Positions 50,301-61,514 of a DNA stretch of 64,000 nucleotides are shown here, piece by piece. The notes beneath the pieces were generated by a model, which saw only the letters and a list, made by a program, of their open reading frames with translations, was not told the origin of the DNA and ran no database searches. The position numbers were made by a program, and so were the translations under genes. Each line of letters starts with the position of its first letter. Within the stretch, counting starts at the first letter, position 1. This stretch comes from Ichthyophonus hoferi (taxonomy: Eukaryota; Opisthokonta; Ichthyosporea; Ichthyophonida; Ichthyophonidae), in contig NAOQ01000414.1 in the NCBI GenBank assembly GCA_002751075.1, forward strand, positions 1 through 64,000, in the 5' to 3' direction.

Positions 50301-51788
50301 TATGATTCCGTGCAAGACATCGATTCGAAATTCTAACAATCCTCTCCTCTTTTGTTTTAAATTCAAAAGAGCCGCTGAAATATAAATAATGTTGTAACTA
50401 AGTCTACTTCTATTTCCAATAACTGGTATAAGAGTATTTAAATTTTTATAGGAAACTCATCACACATGTCCTTATTTTATAATCTACTAAGCCACCCGAC
50501 TGAATTAGATTTGTAATTTTGTCAAGTAGTCATGATATACATCTGACAGAAACATGTAATACAATTTCGGATTAAACAAGAAAATAATTAACCCGAATTA
50601 ACCAGTGAAAAGTATTTATTACTGCATTGCGTAATAATTCATAGCTCAGCTATTAACCAATTAAAAATAGACTCTGAAACAATTCCTAATCACGATGTCT
50701 TTATTCCTAAGATCCCTAACAATTATGTACTGATCGGAATATTTGTGAGCTTGACTTTTTATAATAAAAATAAATTAGATTGGATGGGAAAATAAAATAT
50801 AAAATATAACGTCATAAAAACCCTATTTTTGGGAAGCGGAGGGATTCATATTTAGAGTTGCTCCAGATTTGATTGAGTACTGGCTTCAATAGATAACAAT
50901 CAACTACTCAAATTTATGATTCGCTCATAGAACTTAAAAATTCACAATCTAAAAGGTACGTCATGCTAACTTGAAGAACACGTGCGCATGTTGCTCCAAC
51001 CGCATGCTTCACATATGTTGAGATCATTATTTTTAATTAGGGAATCGCGATCGTAAGGTATCACGTTGCTCACAAAATTCCCAAGGCTCCTAGGATTCCA
51101 CTGAGCCCAAAATTGTACTACTTTTTGGTCTTGGCCCTGTGGTCCGTATCCTATTGATCGGCGCTCAAATAGCCCCTTCTCTGCTCATAGGATTCAACGG
51201 CTGCAGTGATCGTTGGTCATGTTACTATTCAGGTGTACTGAGGCATGGCATACAGGAATTATAGAGGGCGTTGGCTGAAATAGAATCCTCGTGCTGCTGG
51301 CTAATTCACTCTTTCTTATCTTCATTCTACGAAAATCGGCGTTCCATCTGCGAATATGCTGTCTGAGGTAGCCCAAACGATCTAGTTAGCTTCTCCATAT
51401 GGTCAAGCTCAAATTCGTGTGGGTTCGCGTCCTCTAGGGCTGCGTATTTCCTCTTTGCAGTTCCAAATATTTGATTTGCGTAAAAACATGCCAAGTCTTC
51501 AAATCAGTGAGCATCGCCCACCTGGATGTACTGACATTCCCGTGAGCCAGGCTCGTTGTAGTAGCGTGGTACATTCCTCGAAAAGGTTGAAGACTAACAT
51601 AAGTATTTATTAATTCCCTATATATAACTGGAAGCAATAGTAAAAGATCAAGTAAATTTCATTAAGATATAAACGCTCATCGTAGCTAAGTAGAAAAAGA
51701 GAACAACAACGAGCATAGTAATGCGGTAATCATTAACATTAAATTGCGTTTCCGTGTGTTAGAGTGAAAATGAAAGCAATTGGTCTCC
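47366..51788. other. 4.4 kb gene-poor region upstream of bHLH gene
   Basis: No gene supported through about 51,100. AT-rich with scattered CACGTG and CACGTGA-like words (for example CACGTG near 48398 and 50020), which may be E-boxes. From about 51,180 to 51,610 the sequence is richer in G+C and open in several short minus-strand frames (see the 51301-51500 entry). A minus-strand AATAAA at 51606-51611 is a candidate signal for the protease gene ending at 51789. Confidence 0.45.
51301..51500 (-). pseudogene. Possible degenerate homeobox-like remnant
   Basis: Three minus-strand frame fragments in order look homeodomain-like: a first-helix-like FTQIKYLELQ, then ALEDANPHEFELDHMEKLT leading to SFGLPQTAYSQ (cf. 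the helix 2 to helix 3 turn), then WNADFRRMKIRKSE (cf. WFQNRRMKxRRxE). They sit in different frames, the third-helix spacing is off by one and the usual Asn51 context is lost. It could be a decayed gene, a gene with introns I misread, or chance in a GC-richer patch. Confidence 0.2.
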
Positions 51789-54464
51789 TTAGTCACTTCT
51801 ATCGCCATCTTCTCTAACATTTCCCGTCAAACTATTCATACTCATATTCTCACCAAGTAATTCATATTCTACCGGGAGACAATTGCCAGCCCACATCATA
51901 CCCAATTCCCCACGAATTTTTGCTTGCCATATAGCTGGAATTAACGTAAAAGGAACTAAATATAAAAGGGCTGGTTGGGGTAGTTCCATATTAATCATTG
52001 CAATATCAGTGAAACAGAGGCCTAGGAAATAACTGACGACTCCCGCCAAAAAGTAAGTGGGAAGGCGATAGCAACCATTATGCTTCACATTCTCTTCCAG
52101 TGCCATGTCACAACTCAGCAGATAATTGAGGAAAAGTCCTGGGACGACAACATCACCAAATCCAAGGAGTGTGTAGCTCGTGCCCAATTGGCATACCTAT
52201 ATATGAAGAGCAGAGAAGAGGTGAGGATAGCGAAGAAAAAAGAGAAGAAAAAAAATGCAAGAGGATACGATGACAAAATATGTCACGAGTGTGATTATAT
52301 GAAATTGTTATTTTGGTTTTAGTTCTCAATATATATTCGAGATGGGTAGACAAAATAAGTGGAACATGAACCAAACATGGTCGGTAATGGTACAATATAC
52401 CCAGATTGAAAGGAACCCAATAGGAATTGACAATATCTACATATATGCATAAGCTTATGAAGTGAGTAATCAATGATTAATTTGCAGTTGCTTATATTAT
52501 ACTAGAGGCATCGTGTGATATACTCTAATATGGGGTCTGTCAGAGATGATAGACTCGCTGTGCTAGTACTATTTGCATACTTACCATGGTACGACCATGC
52601 ATTGCCCGCCAACAGCAAATCAATAGCCAATTAGAACAACAACCCATGCCCTTCCCTCATTCACATACCTGTACAACATATGCCGGCTTATAGTAGGGCA
52701 TCTTTAACATCATTGGCATTTCCTCGCCTACTTCAGCCACCCCCGTAGCTACCTTGACCATCACACTATCTCCCGAGGGGGTTAACAGTGGGGTTATAAA
52801 CACCATAAAAACATCATACACGACGAAGGAACAAAGGAGAAAGGTGGATACTTTCAAGGATGGTAATCTAACAGTGTGTAAGATATTGATGATGAGAGAG
52901 GCACCAAGAATATCTTGTAGGATCCAACTCCATATTGACTTTCGTCCAATAAACCACGTTATCACTATGACCCCAGACACTATTGAGATCAATATATCTT
53001 TTACATTAATATCAACTAGAATCACTGGAGTTCTGAAAACGTTTCCACACGGAGCACGGTCAAAGATGGAAGAAAAGAGAAGAAATATAGATGAAAGGGA
53101 GCCCAGACAGAAGGAAAAAATCATAGCGTAAACGAGATAACGATAAAGAACAAAGAGTAGAACAAGAACTATACTCATTCCCATTATCATCATGATTACC
53201 CCTTTGAAGTTTACATCAAAAAGCTCTCTCTCTGTCGCTACATTCTCACTATTGTCTTCCCTGTATATACCCCTTGTCGTCTTCGAAAATGGTTTGTAGT
53301 TGCTAACATAACAGCCTATTGTCAACACTATAGTAGCATACAGACCCATTAGAAACATGTTGACATCAAATTTCGAGACAGAGGGTGAAAAGAAAGAAAC
53401 TAATGGGATGTTTCCATCCTGAAGATATTGACGTAGCTGCTGACCATCTGATTGGCTGACACTGCCTGTAGGCACACGGACCAATCCCTGGTCCTCCTTG
53501 GCAATAAAGGGAGTGACTGCCATGTCGTCATCATTGGCAATAACCACTCCAACTCCACCTTCACGCTGTATATTGCGGATCTTATCAAGAAACGAGCATT
53601 TCCCTCGGTCTACTAGGACTGCAGTCATGTTAATAGTATCTGTGTGATCAATAGATTACAGGTTAGAGAGTGATAGGCTGTATGGCCCAAAAGTGGGTAT
53701 TTAGTGGTGCGAAATCGTGTGGGGGAGAGACTAAAAGATAGACAGGTAGGTGGAAAGGCAAAGAGGACCCACTCATAGCCCCTAATAATCACACAAGTCT
53801 CTGATCAACCTTAAACTAAATCGAATCAAATCGAATCACTCCCAAAAGCAATCTTAATCAGCTGATTCCGTAGTATTGCCCACCCCCTATAGACACAATA
53901 GTGAATAGTATGATGAGTAATAATAATGAAATATGTATTATTGGATTTGATTTGATGTGTTTGGTATTGATTAATAACTTAGGAGGAGGTCACGAATGGG
54001 AACAAACAGTGGTGATATACCACCTGTTGCCATGCCAACTTAATATACAGAGAATTCAACTCAAATATAGAATTACTCTACGGGGACACACAAAACTATA
54101 AAACACACACTCTCTCTCCAGTCTCACTCCGACACCTAAGCTATAGAGGAGAGTGAGGGAGCCTAAGAGAAACAGAGGGAAGGGGATGAAGAGAAAGAAA
54201 GTAAGATAGAGAAAGAGAGAGGTGATGTGTACCTTTTTCTTCCTCCATATTACCACAAGCCATCTTTTGCTTTGGGGCGAATAGAGGACGAATGGGCAGG
54301 GGTTGTGTTGGCAATCTGACCCAATCACTATTATAGTAAAAGCATAAATCTACATGTTCCTGTTTATGACCAGGGAAAACACGTAGGATGCCGAGCTTTC
54401 CATGTATTAAATTCAATAAAGCAGCCCAAAGTAAAATGTTGAATGAAACTTTGCATAGAACCAT
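51789..54464 (-). CDS. SPPL2-type signal peptide peptidase-like aspartyl intramembrane protease
   Basis: Polytopic GxGD aspartyl protease that cleaves type II membrane proteins within the membrane, in the endolysosomal or secretory system. Minus-strand exons: 54464-54233, 53639-52669, 52196-51789; phases 1 and 0; 536 residues. Residues 1-22 are a signal peptide (MVLCKVSFNILLWAALLNLIHG). A lumenal protease-associated domain follows (VLVDRGKCSFLDKIRN, GVGVVIANDD), which is the mark of SPPL2 as against SPP or SPPL3. Then come about nine membrane segments. Catalytic motifs are intact: VVYDVFMVF (Asp353), LLGFGDVVVPG (Asp416) and QPALLYLVP (PAL motif, 476-478). An in-frame ATG six codons upstream (54482) is possible; the second gives the better signal peptide. 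Its start is divergent from RPA49, with about 1 kb between. Confidence 0.93.
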
Positions 54465-55441
54465 GTTTTTTATATAATACACTGCTGCACTACTTCAGGA
54501 ATAGTGGGTGATACTATTATGATTTGTCAATTATACAACTAGAAGCACAGCTGGCGGTGTAGATGTTTTGCACTTAGCAACAACCTAGTAACACTGTCTC
54601 AAGGGTTAATTTTACTGACACAGAAAATAAAAATGATACAAGAGCGTATATACTGTTGTATAGATAACAAATATTAAAATAAAGTGAGGGAGATGGTTTT
54701 GTTTTGTTTTTTATATAATAAAATATGGCTATTTGACTGGAATTAAAACAAAAAATAATAATCGTAATAATGGTAACTAAAGTAATAATAGTAACTATAG
54801 TATCTATACTATAAAAATATAAAACAGTCTATTAAATGCATTTTATGCCATTTATACTAATAATACAATAGTTCATATATCGAAATAAGTATATATATAT
54901 ATGAACAAAATAAATAACTATAATATAATATAATATAATATAATAAAAATACAATATATGGATGGTATTATAATTATTAAGTTTTACAATCTAAAAATGT
55001 TTTTTACAGCATAGTATGACGTAATCTCCCGCAACTATGGGATTTGGTACATAGTGCATAATAGGACATATGCTATATATGCTATACATAGCCTGGTTTT
55101 TTATATAACAATTTATTATTTGACAAACAATATCATATTCCTTCGTATAAAAAGACCTAAATAATTTATATTTTAAAATAATTTAAGCCATATTTCAGTT
55201 TTGTAAATTGCTATTTATAAGTATTTTTTAATGTCATCACGCATTTCTATTATTTATCACGCATTATATCACGCGAAAATATGCAAGTTTCCGCCTTTTA
55301 ATGGCATCCTAATTGATAAGTATGCACGTGCACTCAGTATTATTAACATCAGGCAATCTGCAATTATACTATTATTATTTATTATACCGGTTTTGCGAGT
55401 AACTCTAATACTTGTATAATAACCATCCTAACTAGTAAACC
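54465..55441. promoter_or_regulatory. Divergent promoter region, SPPL2-like gene and RPA49
   Basis: About 980 bp between two divergent start codons, very AT-rich with a (TAATA)n run at about 54920-54945. No coding sequence. It must hold both 5' UTRs and promoters, but I see no defined core element. Confidence 0.45.
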
Positions 55442-58413
55442 ATGACGTCCTACACGCTTAAATACGCGAAGGGTAAGTGTGAGACGTATATTGCCGCCTT
55501 CCCTGGCGGTGTCCCTAATGGGGCATGTTTTGAGGAGGATGGTCCACAGACCTTAAAATGGTCTCTGCAGGCCAACACGGGAAAGCGCCCCCAACAACAG
55601 GTAGGCAGTCATCATCACACCCTCCACCTCCCCTCCCCACACACAAAATGTATATCTACCCATATATGTATTCTTGTTTCATCTATATATTGCTCACTGT
55701 ACACCCACTGCCCCGTGAGTTGAGTGGTATTTTTTCTAAAGAGAGTAATTGCTATGTACTAGCTATTATTCTACTATTTGGTCCCAATTAATAGACAAAG
55801 ACCAATATATAATACTGTTAAACAAACTTTAAATTAATTCCTCATGTCCAAAGCTTTCAAGCTGATACCCTTGGCTCCCAGTCTCCTTACGATTGACCCT
55901 CCTCTCCCTGGTATTGATAAAGTGTGCATTGGTTGTGCAGGCTCTAATTATCCAATGTCCACCTCATTTCTACTATTTATTTGCAAAACGTATTGTCAAA
56001 ATGTATAACTGATATGAAATACTTGAAGAGTAAGAATAAATTGTATGGGTTGGTTTTAAGAATATGTTAATCAGAAATAGTTACAGTAATGTAAGATATA
56101 ATAATAGATATTGGTCGATTTAGTTTTGGGGAATGCAATAATGGAATAAAACTTTGCACTTAAAATATATAGACATACATATATAGTATATCTAAAATAT
56201 AGCTCATGCCTCACACCGAATCATTTCATCAGTTATTAATATAACGGTACTATATTCATATACAATACAGGTATATATATGTGTATGTACATAAAGCTGA
56301 GACATAAACCCAACTGCCCTATTATAAATATAAGGATACTATATTCTCGCACATAAAATTTGAAGCAATTTATACACTCTTACTATATATTCATATCTCT
56401 CTTCTTTACCCCCCAGTGATGGGTGCTTTAAAATTTATTGCTCCATATTAGCGATCCAATAGGCTATGGCCTACCATTTATTCCTTGCGAATGAGCAGCT
56501 ATTCTGAAGCACAAAATGTTAGTGTAATAGGCCAATTATAATCAACAGTTATTATAGCTGGAAAGACATGAATAACTCTGATTGGATTGTGAATTAATGA
56601 CACTATGATACAGGATATCTAGACACATCACTTATATATATATATATTATTATTGAGACCGAATAATTGGCATATCCTTGATTGCACTTATGGACCCATA
56701 TAGTTAATTAAACCCGAAATGGAAGATTTATTTTTCAGTGTAACTAATGTCTGGCATCTATTAGTGCATAAAAGCATACATGCAAATTATTGGTGACTCT
56801 ACATCTCTCCCTCTAACCCCTAGCCAATAAGAATAACCAACCATATATATGGTCTTAATCCAATCAGATGCAGAGGATCCTAACAGCTGAAAATAACGTC
56901 ATGGAATACGTGGGCAGGAACTATGGAGAAGATAGCAATAGAGCCAAGTCAATGAAGTACCTTGTAGGGGTAGTGAGCAAGAAGGATGGCACCGTCACCC
57001 TGTATGATAGTCCTTCCATGGCTATGAAGCAGGTTTGTGCACATGTGTATATGGATGTATGGGTTTATGCGGGTTTATATCTATACAGAAGTGTATGTAT
57101 ATAGGGTATTTTGGGCTTCCAATTATAAAGTGTTATGGATGTAGTAATGATTGGCAGATGCAATAGTATAATAATACGATTAGTGTAGGATCACATGCAT
57201 ATATAGGCATACAACGACACAGTGGCATACCTGCCTGCTTTGTTGATTCATTTGCGATGATCTATATACATACCATATAGGCCAATCATAATATCTCTTG
57301 TATGCTATAGAGCTATCACTCTCTTGCTTTAGGTCTATATTTATCAATACTGCCAATGATTGGAGAGTACCCAATATGATAAATAATGCAATTATTAACT
57401 ATTGGCTACTGCTTTTAGTAACCATTCTAGTGGTAGGGTTTCACTGGTTAGGACTGGGACTACAAGTTTAATACACCAATGAAGACAATGATATTTGGCG
57501 TTACTAATTAGTAATGTCGGCTAATTACTGGCTCATTCCCATTTTAAATCTTTTCAAAACAAAAAATTGCGATTGTACTTATCCGAAAATCAAACATATC
57601 ATTTAAATATAAGCACATCAACCTCTTGGGCCTAGCTGTGTTGTTGCCGTATTTTCTATTCTTAATTTATTCACCCTCGACCAATTGAATGTATTAAAAT
57701 CACCACCATGGTTCAAAAGAGGTGATGTTAATTGACGGGACCTTTTGTACAACCAGTCTGTTTGACGTGTTTATGGATCCAGTTGTGTCATTGGTTAACA
57801 TAAAAATAGTTGATGGTTGGTAATATGGTGTATAGACGTGGCCTGGATTCATACTTATCTTGCGTTGTCATTAACAATCACATGTATATATATTCACACA
57901 TACCTACCTACCTACCTGCATACATACATATATACGTACACCCCGGCCCTATATCCACAGAGGGTAAAGCGCACCAGGTACTCCGACGCAGAGGAGAGCA
58001 ACCAAAACAAGGAGGTGGAAGACAACCAGAACGAGAGTCAGTTTATTAAGGATATGAAGTTGAAGAGAGAGCTTACTGAGAGTTTTGGGGCCCGTAAGAG
58101 CAAGTTAATGTTGCAGACCGCTATAGATAGCAGGGTAGATGATGCGCAGTTGAGGAGGGTTGAGGCACAGCTTACACAGAGGTGTGTGCTTGGTTATATA
58201 TATGTATACGTAGCGTATGTACCTGTGTAGAGTTTTACTGTCAACCTATTTTCAACCAAGAGATACTCTCCATTGCCATTTTATTTACATGAACCAACCC
58301 AGTGGCCAAGGACTATGTACATTTAAATCATAACTAATATAACTCCAGATACCAATATGTGAATATATGAATTTTACTGCTAGACATATACCAAAGATCT
58401 TGCACACGCACAA

Positions 58414-58447
<34 letters not shown>

Positions 58448-61400
58448 TACACGCCCCCAACACACTTATATGCAAGATTTTGAATTTACAATCTTAATAT
58501 TTTAATATTTTTGGCGAGCCATAAACGGTCTTTTGAACCCTAAATATCCGACCCGGCTCTAGCCCTAGGCTACTATTATTCTTTAATATGTTCAATGGAC
58601 TATACTTTAACCTACCAACTCTGAATTAAGTTTAAGTCACTACGATCTTGCAATTGTTTCTTGCTATATTTTATTCTTAAAGAACTATTGGCCACTGCAG
58701 TATGGGGTTACCTATACATGTTTTATAATCCAATAGAAGCTCTTGATTTTTTATTTTTTTCATTTTAAATAAAAGCCTTAAAATTCATCAATTAGACTGC
58801 CGTGAGACGTTTTAAAAATAAAGCTAACAAATGGCAATGCAGAATGGAGGAGCAGGCATCTTCTGCCCCCACGCTAGAGGAGACCAAGATGCAGATGGAC
58901 TCTGAAAGGGCTCTCCCTCCCTTTGACATGAAGGCTACTGAACCAGAGGATGTCTACCCCTTCCACCAGTTAATTCCTAAAGAGGAGTACGAATTGCTGA
59001 AGTATGTCTTGTGTGTGTGTGTGTATACTTGCATAACAACCTCTCTGTGATTAGGCATCATTATTATCCTTGGCCTATCCTTCTGCAGGGTCTGATAACA
59101 CAACACCCTTCCGCACTACCTTATACCCACTTTTAACTGGATATTTGCCACACCAATCCAATACCCAACTCATCACAGGCACGATAGCAAGAAGTTGGCC
59201 AATGCAACGGAGGAAGAAATTAAGAACTGGAAAGACACTAAGACCTTTGGGGAGTATGTTCTCAGTCATATTAGTGCCTTACCTCGGGATAACCCGGTCA
59301 AGAAGAATAAGGTAGGGTACCATACTCTATGTAGGTGTATATATGACTGGTGCATCTAATAAGCGTTAAAATACATTTTAAAGTGTATTTGTAATGGGGT
59401 TTTACCCGGATTACATAGAAAAAAATGCCAAACGAAGGATAATTTATTGACATTGACGTAGTTTATTAGATATTTTTAATTAAAAGTATTTGAAAATTGC
59501 TTAATTGAAGGACCGAAATTCGCAATGCTACTGAGCCCCCTCCCGGCAATAAAGTTAGAACAAATAGAATACGTCATTGTGACCTACGCATTATTATTTA
59601 TGATGTATGCTATACATCTCTCACTTAGTGCACAGTTATTATATGAGGAGGGAGCAGCGTGGTATCTTCTGAGCGTACAAATCAATACACATGTAGGCAT
59701 ATTACCCCACAGCTAGTTTGCTTGCTTCTCAACCTACATACCTACATACACTTACATAAATACACGTAAATGCAGATGGCCCGTGCCCTGTTGTACATTC
59801 ACTATTTGCAAACATTCATGCGTTGTGCCCGCCGTGAGATTCGTAGAGATGACGATCGATTGGAGGATATTCCCAGTCCCATTGTTAACAGGATGTTCTC
59901 TTTGTTCTCTGATGCCAATATGGTAGGTGGCCTGTCTTTTTTTTTCTTACTCTCTTTCCCTCTCTTTTGTATATATAGGGTTAAAATGAAACAGAACCAT
60001 TGAAACCATTTCTAAGGGAACTTTTCATTTATTGGTGGGATAGCCATCTCATCCTTAAATTATAACGTCTAGATGTCAGTGCTGTATACATTATCTCCAA
60101 CTCCATAAGATACCATATTCCATTATATTATTATTGTCAATCTAGATTTACACTCTTGTCAAGCATATACTTCATGCCAAACGGGTGACTTAGTAGTGGT
60201 AGGCGCGCCATTAAATATTTACCAATTAGTACTTAAAAGTCTTGAGGACAAACGAATTAAACTTTGTAGTACTGTTAAAAACATGTCTTTTCTGGTCGTG
60301 AAGTTATTGCATTAGGGTATGGTATATCCTCGCTCATTGGGTCTTTCGGATTGAGGCATATGACGTCATGGCCCGAATCGACCTGATCGTGGTGAAATCT
60401 TATTAGTAATGCACATAAAAACAACATTAATTGACTTTGTTTCTAGCACAAATATTACGTAAATAATAGAGAATTTTTTAGTTCAATCCCAAAGTAATGG
60501 CAAAAATTGGTAATAAACATGGAAATTGTGATACCAAGGGATTGGTACTTTCCTTCTCACCTGAATCATATCTAACGTCATGTTGGCTGTGATTGGTAGG
60601 CCATCTTGCCTTTATGGCCTGAAGGCGCACTATAGCTGCTAAATTAGGCAATGTGGATCTGCATTTCCGGGATCGTATCTGAATCAATTATGAACCAGAT
60701 AATAGCGTGAATTGAAGGCATGTGTAGGATTAACTAGTTTATTTGCATTAATATTGTTGCATCCAATCAGCACTACTGGCATCTTGGTTATGGTGGGTCG
60801 ACATTGAGAAGTTGAACTATGATTACATTATTATTGTGGATGTTTACTACAATGTGCTCCTCTTGAGTCACGAATAAAGATTTCTATTGATCAAAGACAG
60901 TCATAACAACCCATAGCAACCAGATCATACATTACCCATTACACTTACATATATCATAGGTGTTCATTTGTCCTTTTCCAGTTTCATTCTCTTATTCACA
61001 TGTCTTCCCACCCGGTTCTCAACAGACCGCTGCTGAGCAGAACGTCGTGGCCGTGAGACCCAAGCATAGGAGTAAGATGCAGACATACATTATTGCTCTA
61101 GCTCTGCATGTAGATGATTTTACTATCAACATCTCCCCCTTCATTACCGACTTCAAGTAAGTATCACAGTACTTCTACTTATATGGATTTATTGACAATT
61201 TCTTTATTTTTTTGATCCCATCTTGCTATATTACATTAGACTTGCTGTGTTATCTCCGCCTTCTGCCTATTCCAACTGTACATACATGCATACACGGTAC
61301 CATGCATTCTACTATACTTTCATATATCATATGATCATACTATTATACATACCGTCACACTTACATCCGCTTACGCGTACCTCTCCCCAGGATGTCTGCC

Positions 61401-61514
61401 CCAGACGTGAGGAAGGTCATGAACTCCATGGCTCTCAAGGTGGCAGGCAACCTTGCCAAACTGGTTGCACCCATCAAGTTTCCTGAAATCAACCTTAGGA
61501 AAGCTAGAAAATGA
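55442..61514 (+). CDS. POLR1E: RNA polymerase I subunit RPA49 (POLR1E / A49)
   Basis: A49 forms the A49-A34.5 subcomplex of RNA polymerase I. Its N-terminal half dimerises and its C-terminal tandem winged helix binds DNA and stimulates initiation and elongation at rDNA. Exons: 55442-55600, 56868-57032, 57961-58181, 58843-59001, 59179-59311, 59776-59922, 61026-61156, 61391-61514. Phases agree throughout; 412 residues, close to human (419). Signature: NVMEYVGRNYG and SMKYLVGVVSKKDGTVTLYD (dimerisation domain), RELTESFGARKSK, the linker VYPFHQLIPKEEYELL, and the tandem winged helix (YVLSHISALP, ALLYIHYLQTFM, IPSPIVNRMFSLF, MQTYIIALALHVDDF). The tail is lysine/arginine-rich. The start of the exon at 58843 is the least certain: an alternative in-frame acceptor about 40 bp upstream exists. 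Confidence 0.93.
57897..57920. repeat. (ACCT)n tetranucleotide tract
   Basis: Four to five tandem ACCT units in RPA49 intron 2, upstream of the acceptor at 57960. Confidence 0.7.
58418..58444. repeat. (AT)n microsatellite
   Basis: Uninterrupted AT dinucleotide run of about 13 units in RPA49 intron 3. Confidence 0.85.
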
